Source: Caulobacter sp. B11 (GTDB lineage Bacteria > Pseudomonadota > Alphaproteobacteria > Caulobacterales > Caulobacteraceae). Taken from it: a stretch of DNA of 11,779 bases. The DNA is taken from contig NZ_PEGG01000066.1 of the NCBI RefSeq assembly GCF_002737765.1, positions 1 to 11,779 on the forward strand, in the 5' to 3' direction. The notes beneath the pieces were generated by a model. That model was not told where the DNA came from and did not search any database. It worked only from the letters and a program-made list of their open reading frames with translations. Of this stretch, positions 1 to 9,990 are shown in pieces; the first letter of the stretch is position 1; every line of letters begins with the position of its first letter. Both the position numbers and the translations under genes were made by a program.

Positions 1-221
1 TCATGCCGGCGCCGTCGACGCGGACGGCGATGCCGACCAGGCCTTCAGCGGCGACGCGGTCGGCCTTCTTGGCGGCCTTGGAAAGGCCCTTGGCGCGCAG
101 CCAGTCGATGGACGCGTCGATGTCGCCGTTGTTTTCGATCAGCGCCTTCTTGCAGTCCATCATGGCCGACGCCGGACTTGTCGCGCAGCTCTTTGACGAG
201 CGCAGCCGTGATCTCAGCCAT
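1..221 (-). CDS. tsf: Elongation factor Ts, N-terminal part (3' end outside window; apparent 1-bp insertion)
   Basis: EF-Ts is the cytoplasmic guanine-nucleotide exchange factor that recycles EF-Tu. Translation from the ATG at 221-219 begins [19 protein letters not shown], the usual EF-Ts N-terminus (UBA-like domain). After codon 19 the frame breaks: one extra C (plus-strand G at 164 or 165) precedes ATG ATG GAC TGC AAG. With that base removed the reading continues [20 protein letters not shown] and on to the window edge, about 73 residues in all. The break falls inside the conserved family signature L-R-x-x-[ST]-G-x-G-M-x-D-C-K-K-A-L, so a real loss is unlikely and a sequencing error is the best explanation. 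A GGAG ribosome binding site lies 7 nt before the ATG. The gene follows rpsB in the conserved rpsB-tsf order, about 97 bp downstream. Identification is secure; the rest of the gene is outside the window. Confidence 0.93.
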
Positions 222-247
222 GGAAAATCTCCATATTCAAATAGTTA

Positions 248-273
248 GCGACCGGGCTTGATAGCCCGGTCGC
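248..273 (-). terminator. Hairpin between rpsB and tsf (terminator or attenuator)
   Basis: A perfect 10-bp inverted repeat, GCGACCGGGC and GCCCGGTCGC, with a 6-nt loop, lies in the rpsB-tsf intergenic region. In the direction of transcription it is followed by TAACTATTTGAAT, which is A/T-rich but not a clean U-tract. Partial termination would lower tsf relative to rpsB expression; a role in protecting the 3' end of rpsB mRNA is the alternative. The hairpin is seen directly; its function is inferred. Confidence 0.6.
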
Positions 274-318
274 ATGTCAGGGTCGTTACAGCCGCCACAA
301 GGGGCGACGGCAGGTCAA

Positions 319-1200
319 TCAGCTCGCGGCCGGCTCTTCGGCGACGGCTTCGATCGCCTCGGCGGTGGCTTCCTGGGCGGCCTCGGGGGCGGCTTCGGCA
401 ACGGCTTCCGGGGCGACGGCGGCTTCAGCCACCGGCTCGGGGGTCAGTTCGCGAGCCAGGGTCGGTTCCATCGGGGCCACCGAGGCGCCCAGATCGACGC
501 CCGACGAGGCCTGGCCGGCGGCCAGACCGTCGAGGACGGCGTCGGCGATCAGGTCGCAGTACAGCTGCAGGGCGCGGGCGGCGTCGTCGTTACCCGGGAT
601 CGGATAGGTGATGCCGTCCGGATCGCAGTTGGTGTCCAGGATCGCGATGACCGGGATGTTCAGCTTGCGGGCTTCAAGGATCGCGATCGCTTCCTTGTTG
701 GTGTCGATCACGAACATGATGTCGGGGATGCCGCCCATGTCCTTGATGCCGCCCAGCGACAGTTCCAGCTTGTCGCGTTCGCGGGTCAGCTGCAGCAGTT
801 CCTTCTTGGAACGGCCCGAGCCGTCGCCGCCCAAAACGCCTTCGAGCTCGCGCAGACGCGCGATCGAGCCCGACACGGTGCGCCAGTTGGTCAGGGTGCC
901 ACCGAGCCAGCGGTGATTGACATAGTACTGGGCGCAGCGCTTGGCGGCGGTGGCGACGGGGTCCGAAGCCTGACGCTTGGTGCCGACGAACAGCACGCGA
1001 CCGCCGGCGGCGGCGACTTCACGCACCTTCACCAGGGCCTGGTGCAGGAGCGGAATCGACTGCGACAGGTCGATGATGTGGATGTTGGAACGCGAGCCAA
1101 AGATGAAGCGGTCCATCTTCGGGTTCCAGCGATGGGTCTGGTGGCCGAAGTGGGCGCCAGCTTCCAGGAGCTGACGCATGGAGAATTCGGGAAGCGCCAT
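319..1200 (-). CDS. rpsB: 30S ribosomal protein S2
   Basis: S2 is a structural protein of the small ribosomal subunit. It binds late in assembly, near S1 and the mRNA path. The protein is 293 aa. The start ATG at 1200-1198 gives [20 protein letters not shown], the canonical S2 N-terminus. It continues with [31 protein letters not shown] and [14 protein letters not shown], all highly conserved S2 blocks. A further in-frame ATG 54 codons upstream is rejected because the extra residues have no S2 character. An AAGGA element lies about 11 nt before the ATG. The last ~50 residues are a low-complexity Ala/Glu/Pro tail, making the protein about 50 residues longer than E. coli S2; such acidic tails are common in alphaproteobacterial S2. 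tsf follows downstream. A leader hairpin and a candidate promoter lie upstream. Confidence 0.97.
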   Translation of the reverse strand: MALPEFSMRQLLEAGAHFGHQTHRWNPKMDRFIFGSRSNIHIIDLSQSIPLLHQALVKVREVAAAGGRVLFVGTKRQASDPVATAAKRCAQYYVNHRWLGGTLTNWRTVSGSIARLRELEGVLGGDGSGRSKKELLQLTRERDKLELSLGGIKDMGGIPDIMFVIDTNKEAIAILEARKLNIPVIAILDTNCDPDGITYPIPGNDDAARALQLYCDLIADAVLDGLAAGQASSGVDLGASVAPMEPTLARELTPEPVAEAAVAPEAVAEAAPEAAQEATAEAIEAVAEEPAAS

Positions 1201-1243
1201 GTGGCCTATAATCCTTTTTCCGGTTGAACCTCCGCGGACACCC

Positions 1244-1278
1244 CCGTTCCGAACGATTTCGGAGCGGGACCGGAACGG
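1244..1278 (-). promoter_or_regulatory. Hairpin in the rpsB mRNA leader, possible S2 autoregulatory element
   Basis: An 8-bp perfect inverted repeat (CCGTTCCG at 1244-1251, CGGAACGG at 1271-1278) encloses a 19-nt loop, 44 to 78 nt upstream of the rpsB start. A smaller competing stem (CGTTC-C-GAACG) shares the left arm, so two alternative folds are possible. rpsB is known to be autoregulated through its leader in E. coli. Whether this hairpin does the same is inference. Confidence 0.4.
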
Positions 1279-1334
1279 CGACCTCGGGATGTCTCCCCAA
1301 AGCAACCGAACGTCCACGTGTGGAATGGCGGCGC

Positions 1335-1362
1335 AAATAGGCTGGATGGGCGGCAAATGCAA
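1335..1362 (-). promoter_or_regulatory. Candidate rpsB promoter
   Basis: On the minus strand TTGCAT (1362-1357) and CTATTT (1340-1335) are separated by 16 bp. They resemble the -35 and -10 of a housekeeping sigma promoter; the -10 region GCCTATTTG is loosely like the Caulobacter consensus GCTANAWC. Transcription would start near 1327 and give a leader of about 127 nt containing the hairpin at 1244-1278. The match is moderate and unsupported by any other evidence. Confidence 0.4.
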
Positions 1363-1671
1363 GCCCTAGCGGTCGAAACACGCGGCGAGGGCCGACGATC
1401 ACGCCCGATTCACCCTGGGTCGGCGCGCTCCCCGCAAGGCCGATGCGCGGATCCGGCTCGGCGCGCGAAAGACCGCCCCCAAGAAATCCGCGAAGACGAA
1501 TCGCCCAAATGGCCGTCCGGCGCACAAACCTCGGCAGCCCAGGCCTGAGCGAGCGCCGCCCTATGGACCCGACCGACGCCAGGGGCGCGTCCTCCGAGGC
1601 GGACTCTGCTCTGGAGAGATGCCCGTCGAGGACGGGGGCAACACCCCAAGACGACGGTAGGGTCAGACGCC
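1363..1671. other. Gene-free interval between dnaE and the rpsB promoter
   Basis: I see no convincing gene in this stretch. Reading frames across it have no recognisable protein character, mixing Arg/Pro/Ala-rich translation on both strands. Just past the dnaE stop there are short inverted repeats (CCCGTC-gag-GACGGG at 1622-1636; GGGG-caaca-CCCC at 1635-1647), but neither is followed by a U-tract, so no intrinsic terminator for dnaE can be claimed. Confidence 0.5.
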
Positions 1672-5102
<3,431 letters not shown>

Positions 5103-5126
5103 GACCCTACCTCACCGAAAAGCGAC

Positions 5127-5216
5127 TCAGGCCACCAACTGGGCGACCGAGCACATCATCCAGACGAAGCTGACGACAGATACAAGCGCCAAAGACTCAC
5201 GTGCGATCCGGACCAT
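5127..5216 (-). CDS. sidA: SidA-like SOS-induced inner-membrane cell division inhibitor (29 aa)
   Basis: A 29-codon ORF starts at the ATG at 5216-5214, 6 nt after a strong GGAGG, and ends with TGA at 5129-5127. The peptide begins [12 protein letters not shown]. It has a short basic N-terminus (R3, R6) and one hydrophobic segment from about residue 8 to the end, containing W19, two Met and C22, as expected of a single-pass inner-membrane peptide. Known biology: Caulobacter crescentus SidA is a 29-aa inner-membrane protein, induced through LexA, that blocks constriction by binding FtsW (with FtsN). The identical length, the membrane character, the two LexA-like boxes directly upstream and the Caulobacter context make this the best call; I did not compare it with the reference sequence. 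It is transcribed toward dnaE, 24 bp away. A longer in-frame start at 5309 is rejected because it runs through the LexA boxes and the ribosome binding site. Weak TTGCGG (5276-5271) N17 TAGAGA may be its promoter. Confidence 0.85.
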   Translation of the reverse strand: MVRIARESLALVSVVSFVWMMCSVAQLVA

Positions 5217-5234
5217 GGGAAGCCTCCAAATATC

Positions 5235-5267
5235 GTTTCTATTTTGTTCTCTATTCCACTTTTGTTC
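5235..5267 (-). promoter_or_regulatory. Tandem LexA (SOS) boxes in front of sidA
   Basis: Two 15-bp elements sit 18 bp apart on the plus strand: GTTTCTATTTTGTTC (5235-5249) and ATTCCACTTTTGTTC (5253-5267). Each matches the alphaproteobacterial LexA direct-repeat consensus GTTC-N7-GTTC with a single mismatch in the first half-site and a perfect second half-site. Both carry a T-rich spacer. They lie 19 to 51 nt upstream of the sidA ATG, immediately before its GGAGG, so bound LexA would cover the promoter or start of transcription. The A/T richness of this patch stands out in the GC-rich surroundings. Confidence 0.75.
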
Positions 5268-5348
5268 TCCCCGCAAGATACCCGCGTTCGATCCAGGCAA
5301 TTGACCCATGCCCTTGGCGTCGGCAGGCGGTTCGAGTCAGATGGGCGC

Positions 5349-6308
5349 ATGCGCCTGATCATTGATACCGACACCGCCGGAGACGACGTCTTCTCCCTCA
5401 TGCTCGCCCTGCGTCGCCCCGGCGTCACGGTCGAGGCCATCACCATCGCCCACGGCAATGTCGGCTTCGCGCAGCATGCCGAGAACGCCTTGGTGACCCT
5501 CGCGGCCTGCGGTCGCGCCGATCAGGTTCCGGTCTATCTCGGGGCCCAGCGGCCCTTTTCTCGCGCGCCGCTAGATGCGGCCTATGTGTTCGGCGCGGAT
5601 GGCATGAGCGACTGCGCCTTTCCGGCGACGCCCCAGCGCCCCGCTCCCGGCCATGCGGCCGACGAGATCGTACGACGGATCATGGAGTCTCCGGGCGAGA
5701 TCACCCTGCTGGCCCAGGCGCCGCTGACCAACATCGCCCTGGCCTGGCTGCGCGAGCCGAAGATCGCCCAGGCCTGCAAGCACCTCTGGGTGATGGGCGG
5801 CACGGATAACGGCGTGGGCAATGTCACGCCGGCGGCCGAGTACAATCTCTATGTCGATCCCGAGGCGGCCAGACTGGTCATCAATGCCGGCTTCAACCTG
5901 TCGATCGTCACCTGGACCGAGACCCTGAGGGACGGGTTGCTCGATCTCGACCAGCTCCAGGCGCTCGACGCCCTGGACACCCCGCGCGCCCGGTTCTTCA
6001 CCCAGGTCAATCGCGCCTCCCTGGCCTTCGCCCAGGAGACCGAGCATCTGGACGGCAGCCTGCATCCCGACGCCCTGACCTGCGCCGTGGCCCTGGACGA
6101 GACGCTGATCCTGGAGTCGGAGATGGCCGTCGTCGACGTCGAGACCAAGGGCGAACTGACCCGGGGCTATCTGAGTGTTTCCCACAACATTCTGCCGGAC
6201 ATCGAGCTGGCGGACCCCGCCCTCAAGCGGCGTCCGCCCAATGCCCGGGTGATCAAGGCTGTCGATCGCCAGGGCTTCTTCGCCGCGATGCGCCAGGCCC
6301 TACTCTGA
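5349..6308 (+). CDS. Inosine-uridine preferring nucleoside hydrolase family protein
   Basis: Members of this family hydrolyse the N-glycosidic bond of ribonucleosides to a free base plus ribose, using an active-site Ca2+, in nucleoside salvage. The 319-aa protein shows the N-terminal metal motif DTDTAGDD (residues 6-13; canonical DTDPGxDD), the ribose-binding blocks APLTNIALAW (N128) and AEYNLYVDPEAA (N166), VMGG at 148-151, and the C-terminal calcium-ligand region LHPDALTCA with D241. The canonical C-terminal motif is H-D-P; here a Pro (240) occupies the His place and a His sits one residue earlier, so base specificity or leaving-group activation may differ. The ATG at 5349 is chosen because homology starts at once (MRLIIDTDTAG); no clear Shine-Dalgarno is visible. 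It is the only gene on the plus strand, divergent from sidA and ending 7 bp from the convergent lolD stop. The exact substrate cannot be told. Confidence 0.88.
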   Translation: MRLIIDTDTAGDDVFSLMLALRRPGVTVEAITIAHGNVGFAQHAENALVTLAACGRADQVPVYLGAQRPFSRAPLDAAYVFGADGMSDCAFPATPQRPAPGHAADEIVRRIMESPGEITLLAQAPLTNIALAWLREPKIAQACKHLWVMGGTDNGVGNVTPAAEYNLYVDPEAARLVINAGFNLSIVTWTETLRDGLLDLDQLQALDALDTPRARFFTQVNRASLAFAQETEHLDGSLHPDALTCAVALDETLILESEMAVVDVETKGELTRGYLSVSHNILPDIELADPALKRRPPNARVIKAVDRQGFFAAMRQALL

Positions 6309-6315
6309 GCCCGGC

Positions 6316-7014
6316 CTAGAAGGTCTGCGGCACCAGGTGCCCGTCCTTCAGGGCGAAGACCCGGTCCATGTAGCGGGCCAGTTCCATGTTGTGGGTGGCG
6401 ATCAGGGCGGCGACACCGCGCTGACGAGCCTGCTCGTACAGGGCCTGAAACACCGCCGCCGAATTGGTCGGGTCGAGGTTACCCGTCGGTTCATCGGCCA
6501 GCAGCAGCTTGGGCTGGTTGGCCAGGGCCCGGGCGATGGCGACTCGTTGTTGCTCGCCGCCGGACATCTGACCCGGCTGGTGATCGACTCGCGCCGCAAG
6601 GCCTAATTGATCGAGCATGGCCGCCGCGCCGCGCCGGGCCTCCGCCTTGGACTTGCCGGCGATCTCGGCCGGCAGGGCCACGTTCTCAAGCGCCGTAAAC
6701 TCGGGAAGCAGATGGTGGAACTGGTAGACGAAGCCGACCGTCGTCAACCGAACCTTGGTTCGCTGGCGCTCCGACAGCTTGGAACAGTCGCGGCCGTCCA
6801 GGGCTATGATCCCGGCGTCGGGCTTTTCCAGCAGGCCGGCGGCATGCAGCAGGGACGACTTGCCCGAGCCCGAAGGCCCGATCAGCCCGACGACCTCGCC
6901 GGGATAGACGTCCAGATCGACGCCGCGCAGCACATGCAGCGCCCCGGCCTCGGTGACATAGGTGCGCTCGACCCCGCGCAGGGACAGGACGGGATTACGC
7001 TCGGGATCACTCAT
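6316..7014 (-). CDS. lolD: Lipoprotein-releasing ABC transporter ATP-binding protein LolD
   Basis: LolD is the cytoplasmic ATPase of the Lol complex, which lifts outer-membrane lipoproteins out of the inner membrane and hands them to the periplasmic carrier LolA. The 232-aa protein has Walker A GPSGSGKS (46-53), a Q-loop in the very LolD-typical block [17 protein letters not shown] (Q98), the ABC signature SGGEQ (151-155), Walker B LLLADE (170-175) and the switch His at H208. The ATG at 7014 ([10 protein letters not shown]) overlaps the end of lolC by 8 nt, a sign of translational coupling; the in-frame ATG five codons upstream is less likely. It is the last gene of the proS-lolC-lolD operon. 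Length and motifs are normal. Confidence 0.95.
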   Translation of the reverse strand: MSDPERNPVLSLRGVERTYVTEAGALHVLRGVDLDVYPGEVVGLIGPSGSGKSSLLHAAGLLEKPDAGIIALDGRDCSKLSERQRTKVRLTTVGFVYQFHHLLPEFTALENVALPAEIAGKSKAEARRGAAAMLDQLGLAARVDHQPGQMSGGEQQRVAIARALANQPKLLLADEPTGNLDPTNSAAVFQALYEQARQRGVAALIATHNMELARYMDRVFALKDGHLVPQTF

Positions 7015-8278
7015 AGCGAAGGGCCTCAACCGGATCGAGACGCGAGGCCCGCCAGGCCGGCGGCAAGGTCGCCAGAATGCTCATGACCGTGGAAATGGCG
7101 ACAATGATCGCCACCTCCGTCCAGTCGATCTTGGCCGGGATATGGGCCAGGAAATAGATGTCGGCGCTGAACACCGCCGTGCCGGTCACCCATTCGACGA
7201 AGCGCTGGATGGCGGCGATATTGGCGCAGACCACCACGCCCAGAGCCAGTCCCGCCAGGGTGCCGGCCACGCCGATCGAGGCGCCGGCCATCACGAAGAT
7301 CCGCAGGATCGCCCCCTGCCCGGCGCCGATGGTTCTGAGAATCGCGATGTCGCGCCCCTTGTTCTTCACCAGCATGACCAGGGCCGAGATGATGTTGAGC
7401 GTCGCGATGGCGACGATCATGAACAGGATCAGCCGCATCACCTTGCGCTCCACCTGCAGGGCGTTGAAATAGCTGTTGTTCTTATCCATCCAGTCTTGGA
7501 CGAAGGCGCCCGGACCGCTGGCCTGCTCGATGACGGGTTTTATGGCCTTGGCCTTGTCGGGATCGACGAGCTTGATCTCGATATAGTCGACCGCCGTGTC
7601 GCGGCCAAAGAACAGCTGCGCCTGGGGCAAGGCCATGTAGACGAAGCTCTCGTCGAACTGGCTCATTCCGACGCTGAAGATGCCGCCGACCGTATAGTCC
7701 TTCTCACGCGTCGAGGTGCCGAAGGCCGTGGCCGGGCCCGAGGGCGAGATCAGGGTGATGGCGTCGCCGACCGAAAGGCCCAGATTGCGGGCCATGCGGT
7801 CGCCGATCAGCACGATGTCGCCGCCGTACTCGCCCTGGCCGAACCCCTCGATCGAGCCGCGCTTGATGTTGTCCGAAATCATCTTCATGCCGCGCAGGTC
7901 ATCTGGGGTCACGCCGCGCACAATGGCGCCGGTCACCTGGCTGGGACCGATCACCATGGCCTGAGCCTCGACCATCGGCGCGGCCTGGGTGACGCCCGGC
8001 ACCGCCCGGATCCGGGAAATCACCCCAGAACGGTCCGGGCCGTTGATGAGCGGCCCCTGAGCATAGACATGGCCGTTAAAGCCCAGCAGACGCCCCAGCA
8101 GCTCGCCGCGAAAGCCGTTCATGACGCTCATCACCGTGATCAGGGCGAAGACCGCCATGGTCACGGCGGCGAACGAGATGATGGCGATCAGGGCGACGCC
8201 GCCGTTCTTGCGCTTGTTGCGCAGGTAGCGCCAGGCGACCGTACGCTCCCAGCGTCCAAACGCCCCGCCGGCCGCCAT
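7007..8278 (-). CDS. lolC: Lipoprotein-releasing ABC transporter permease, LolC/LolE family (LolF-type)
   Basis: This is the inner-membrane permease of the Lol lipoprotein release system, partner of LolD. The 423-aa protein has the MacB/LolC layout: a transmembrane helix at ~27-52, a large periplasmic domain (~55-278), then three helices at ~280-304, ~325-352 and ~386-406. The C-terminus [15 protein letters not shown] and the block DWMDKNNSYFNALQVERKVM are typical of the family. Only one permease gene accompanies lolD here; in alphaproteobacteria a single LolF-like subunit is thought to homodimerise in place of the LolC/LolE pair of gammaproteobacteria. The start is the ATG at 8278-8276, which overlaps the proS stop as TGATG. 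A TTG one codon upstream also opens the frame but is unlikely. The symbol lolC follows common annotation; lolF would be equally fair. Confidence 0.93.
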   Translation of the reverse strand: MAAGGAFGRWERTVAWRYLRNKRKNGGVALIAIISFAAVTMAVFALITVMSVMNGFRGELLGRLLGFNGHVYAQGPLINGPDRSGVISRIRAVPGVTQAAPMVEAQAMVIGPSQVTGAIVRGVTPDDLRGMKMISDNIKRGSIEGFGQGEYGGDIVLIGDRMARNLGLSVGDAITLISPSGPATAFGTSTREKDYTVGGIFSVGMSQFDESFVYMALPQAQLFFGRDTAVDYIEIKLVDPDKAKAIKPVIEQASGPGAFVQDWMDKNNSYFNALQVERKVMRLILFMIVAIATLNIISALVMLVKNKGRDIAILRTIGAGQGAILRIFVMAGASIGVAGTLAGLALGVVVCANIAAIQRFVEWVTGTAVFSADIYFLAHIPAKIDWTEVAIIVAISTVMSILATLPPAWRASRLDPVEALRYE

Positions 8279-9606
8279 CAACCGGCGGCCTTGGCCGTCA
8301 GGCCGGCGATCGCATCTGCCAGCGGCGCGGTTTGACGTTCGCCGGTCTTGCGGTTCTTGACCTCGACCAGGCCCTCGGCGATCCCCTTGGGGCCGACGAT
8401 CACCTGCCAGGGCACGCCGATTAGGTCCATCGAGGCGAACTTGCCGCCGCCGCGGGCGTCAGTGTCGTCATAGAGCGCGGTCTTGCCGGCCGCGTGGACG
8501 GCCTTGTAGACCGCTTCACAGGCCGCGTCGCAGGCCGCGTCGCCGACGCGCAGGCTGATGATGCCGACATCGAACGGCGCCACGGATTCCGGCCAGATGA
8601 TGCCCGCCTCGTCATGGCTGGCCTCGATGATCGCGCCCAGCAGACGCGAGACCCCGACGCCGTAGCTGCCCATCTGCACCATGTGGTCCTTGCCGTCGGG
8701 ACCGGCGACCAGGGCCTTCATCGGCTCGGAATACTTGGTCCCGAATGAGAAGATGTGGCCTACCTCAATGCCGCGCGCCGACAGGCGATCGCCCTCGGCG
8801 ACGGCGTTGAAGGCCGCCTCGTCGTGCATTTCCTCGGTGGCGGCATAGAGGGCGGTGCGCTGGTCGACCAGCGGCTGCAGGTCGCCGTCCCAGTCCACGT
8901 CGGGACCCGGTGCGCCCATCTCGACCAGGTCCTTGTGGCAGAACACGGCGCTTTCACCAGTGTCGGCCAGCACGATGAACTCGTGGCTCAGATCGCCGCC
9001 GATCGGACCGGTGTCGGCGCGCATCGGCACCGCCTTCAGGCCCATGCGGGCGAACAGGTTCAGATAGGCCACGAACATACGGTTGTAGGACTTGCGGGCG
9101 CCCGCCTCGTCGAGGTCGAAGCTGTAGGCGTCCTTCATCAGGAATTCGCGGCCGCGCATCACGCCAAAGCGCGGACGCCGCTCGTCACGGAACTTCCACT
9201 GCACGTGGTAGAGGTTCTTGGGCAGATCCTTGTAGCTCTTCACCGACCCCCGGAAGATCTCAGTGATCATCTCCTCGTTGGTGGGGCCGTACAGCAGCTC
9301 GCGCTCATGGCGGTCGGTGATGCGCAGCATTTCGGGGCCATAGGCGTCGTAGCGGCCCGACTCGCGCCAGAGATCCGCCAACTGCAGGGTCGGCATCAGC
9401 AGTTCAATGGCCCCGGCGCGGTCCATTTCCTCGCGAACGATCTGCTCGACCTTGTTGAGCACCCGAAGGCCGAGCGGCAGCCAGGCATAGATGCCGGCGG
9501 CCTCCTGCCGGATCATCCCCGCGCGCAGCATCAGCTGGTGCGACACGATCTGGGCGTCGGAAGGGGCTTCTTTCAGCACGGGCAGGAAATAGCGCGACAG
9601 GCGCAT
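8278..9606 (-). CDS. proS: Prolyl-tRNA synthetase, short bacterial form without the editing insertion
   Basis: ProRS is a class II synthetase that charges tRNA-Pro with proline in the cytoplasm. The 442-aa protein carries motif 1 (about 60-74, ending LLMPTLQ), the TNEE loop at 109-112, motif 2 ([17 protein letters not shown], 139-155) and motif 3 (GSYGVGVSR, 313-321), followed by the anticodon-binding domain (~345-440). E. coli ProRS (572 aa) has an inserted editing domain of about 180 residues between motifs 2 and 3. Here that interval holds only a short linker, the form common in Alphaproteobacteria. Ala-tRNA-Pro clearance must therefore depend on a trans-editing protein encoded elsewhere, or be absent. 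The start ATG at 9606-9604 has GGAG 11 nt before it. A good promoter lies 33 to 61 nt upstream, and the stop overlaps the lolC start, so this is the first gene of a proS-lolC-lolD operon. Confidence 0.97.
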   Translation of the reverse strand: MRLSRYFLPVLKEAPSDAQIVSHQLMLRAGMIRQEAAGIYAWLPLGLRVLNKVEQIVREEMDRAGAIELLMPTLQLADLWRESGRYDAYGPEMLRITDRHERELLYGPTNEEMITEIFRGSVKSYKDLPKNLYHVQWKFRDERRPRFGVMRGREFLMKDAYSFDLDEAGARKSYNRMFVAYLNLFARMGLKAVPMRADTGPIGGDLSHEFIVLADTGESAVFCHKDLVEMGAPGPDVDWDGDLQPLVDQRTALYAATEEMHDEAAFNAVAEGDRLSARGIEVGHIFSFGTKYSEPMKALVAGPDGKDHMVQMGSYGVGVSRLLGAIIEASHDEAGIIWPESVAPFDVGIISLRVGDAACDAACEAVYKAVHAAGKTALYDDTDARGGGKFASMDLIGVPWQVIVGPKGIAEGLVEVKNRKTGERQTAPLADAIAGLTAKAAG

Positions 9607-9638
9607 GGACAGGACGTCTCCGGGAAATTCAGGCGTTG

Positions 9639-9667
9639 AGATAGCCGCTTGGCCCGCAGCTTGGCAA
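9639..9667 (-). promoter_or_regulatory. Candidate promoter of proS-lolC-lolD
   Basis: On the minus strand TTGCCA (9667-9662) and CTATCT (9644-9639) are spaced by exactly 17 bp. The extended -10, GCTATCTC, matches seven of eight positions of the Caulobacter sigma-73 consensus GCTANAWC. Transcription would start near 9632, giving a leader of about 26 nt before the proS ATG. Confidence 0.6.
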
Positions 9668-9760
9668 CGCGCGCGGCAAAAAGATGACGGTCCAGCCCAA
9701 TCAAGTGTGACGCAGGCCGGATCGCCCGATGCGATAGCGCCACGAAGACGACGCTGAGGC

Positions 9761-9797
9761 TTAACGAAAAGAAGGCCGCGCGGTTCACGCGCGGCCT
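9761..9797 (-). terminator. Intrinsic terminator of the mce-DUF1467 transcript
   Basis: A perfect 9-bp inverted repeat, AGGCCGCGC (9773-9781) and GCGCGGCCT (9789-9797), has a 7-nt loop. In the minus-strand direction it is followed by TTCTTTTCGTTAA, a U-rich tail. It lies downstream of the DUF1467 gene and upstream of the proS promoter, the right place to separate the two transcripts. On the plus strand the hairpin is not followed by T residues. Confidence 0.75.
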
Positions 9798-9924
9798 ATC
9801 AAGTCATCGTCGGGGAAGACGCCACAGAGCAAGATCGGCGAGCCGACCTCGTGCTGAAACGCTACGCCGGACAAACCCGTGCAGGGGCGCCAGATTGCCG
9901 ACACCGACCCCAAGCGGCGAGAAT

Positions 9925-9982
9925 CGCCCAAGCCTTGGGCGATCCGTGGAAAATCGAGCGCGGCCCGCCCAAGGCTTGGGCG
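9925..9982. repeat. Pair of 17-bp palindromes downstream of the DUF1467 gene
   Basis: CGCCCAAGCCTTGGGCG (9925-9941) and CGCCCAAGGCTTGGGCG (9966-9982) are two copies of the same odd-centred palindrome, differing only in the central base. The first extends to 10-bp arms (9923-9943). Their centres are 41 bp apart, about four helical turns. The right copy ends 8 bp from the DUF1467 stop codon. They could be binding sites for a dimeric protein, REP-like elements or mRNA 3' stem-loops; neither is followed by a U-tract. Confidence 0.7.
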
Positions 9983-9990
9983 CCGCCTGC

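Noticed and set aside
274..1227. A 317-codon plus-strand reading frame opposite rpsB
   Set aside because: It is the mirror of a secure S2 gene, made possible by high GC at third positions, and has no recognisable protein features.
5217..5309. Longer (60-aa) start for the sidA frame
   Set aside because: The added residues are encoded by the LexA boxes and the GGAGG, and have no membrane or SidA-like character.
8279..8281. TTG start for lolC one codon before the ATG
   Set aside because: The adjacent ATG forms a standard TGATG overlap with the proS stop and is a better initiator.
6962..9639. Plus-strand frames of 457 and 294 codons opposite lolC and proS
   Set aside because: Antisense shadows rich in Asp/His/Arg/Gly, as expected from GC-skewed codons; no domain is recognisable.
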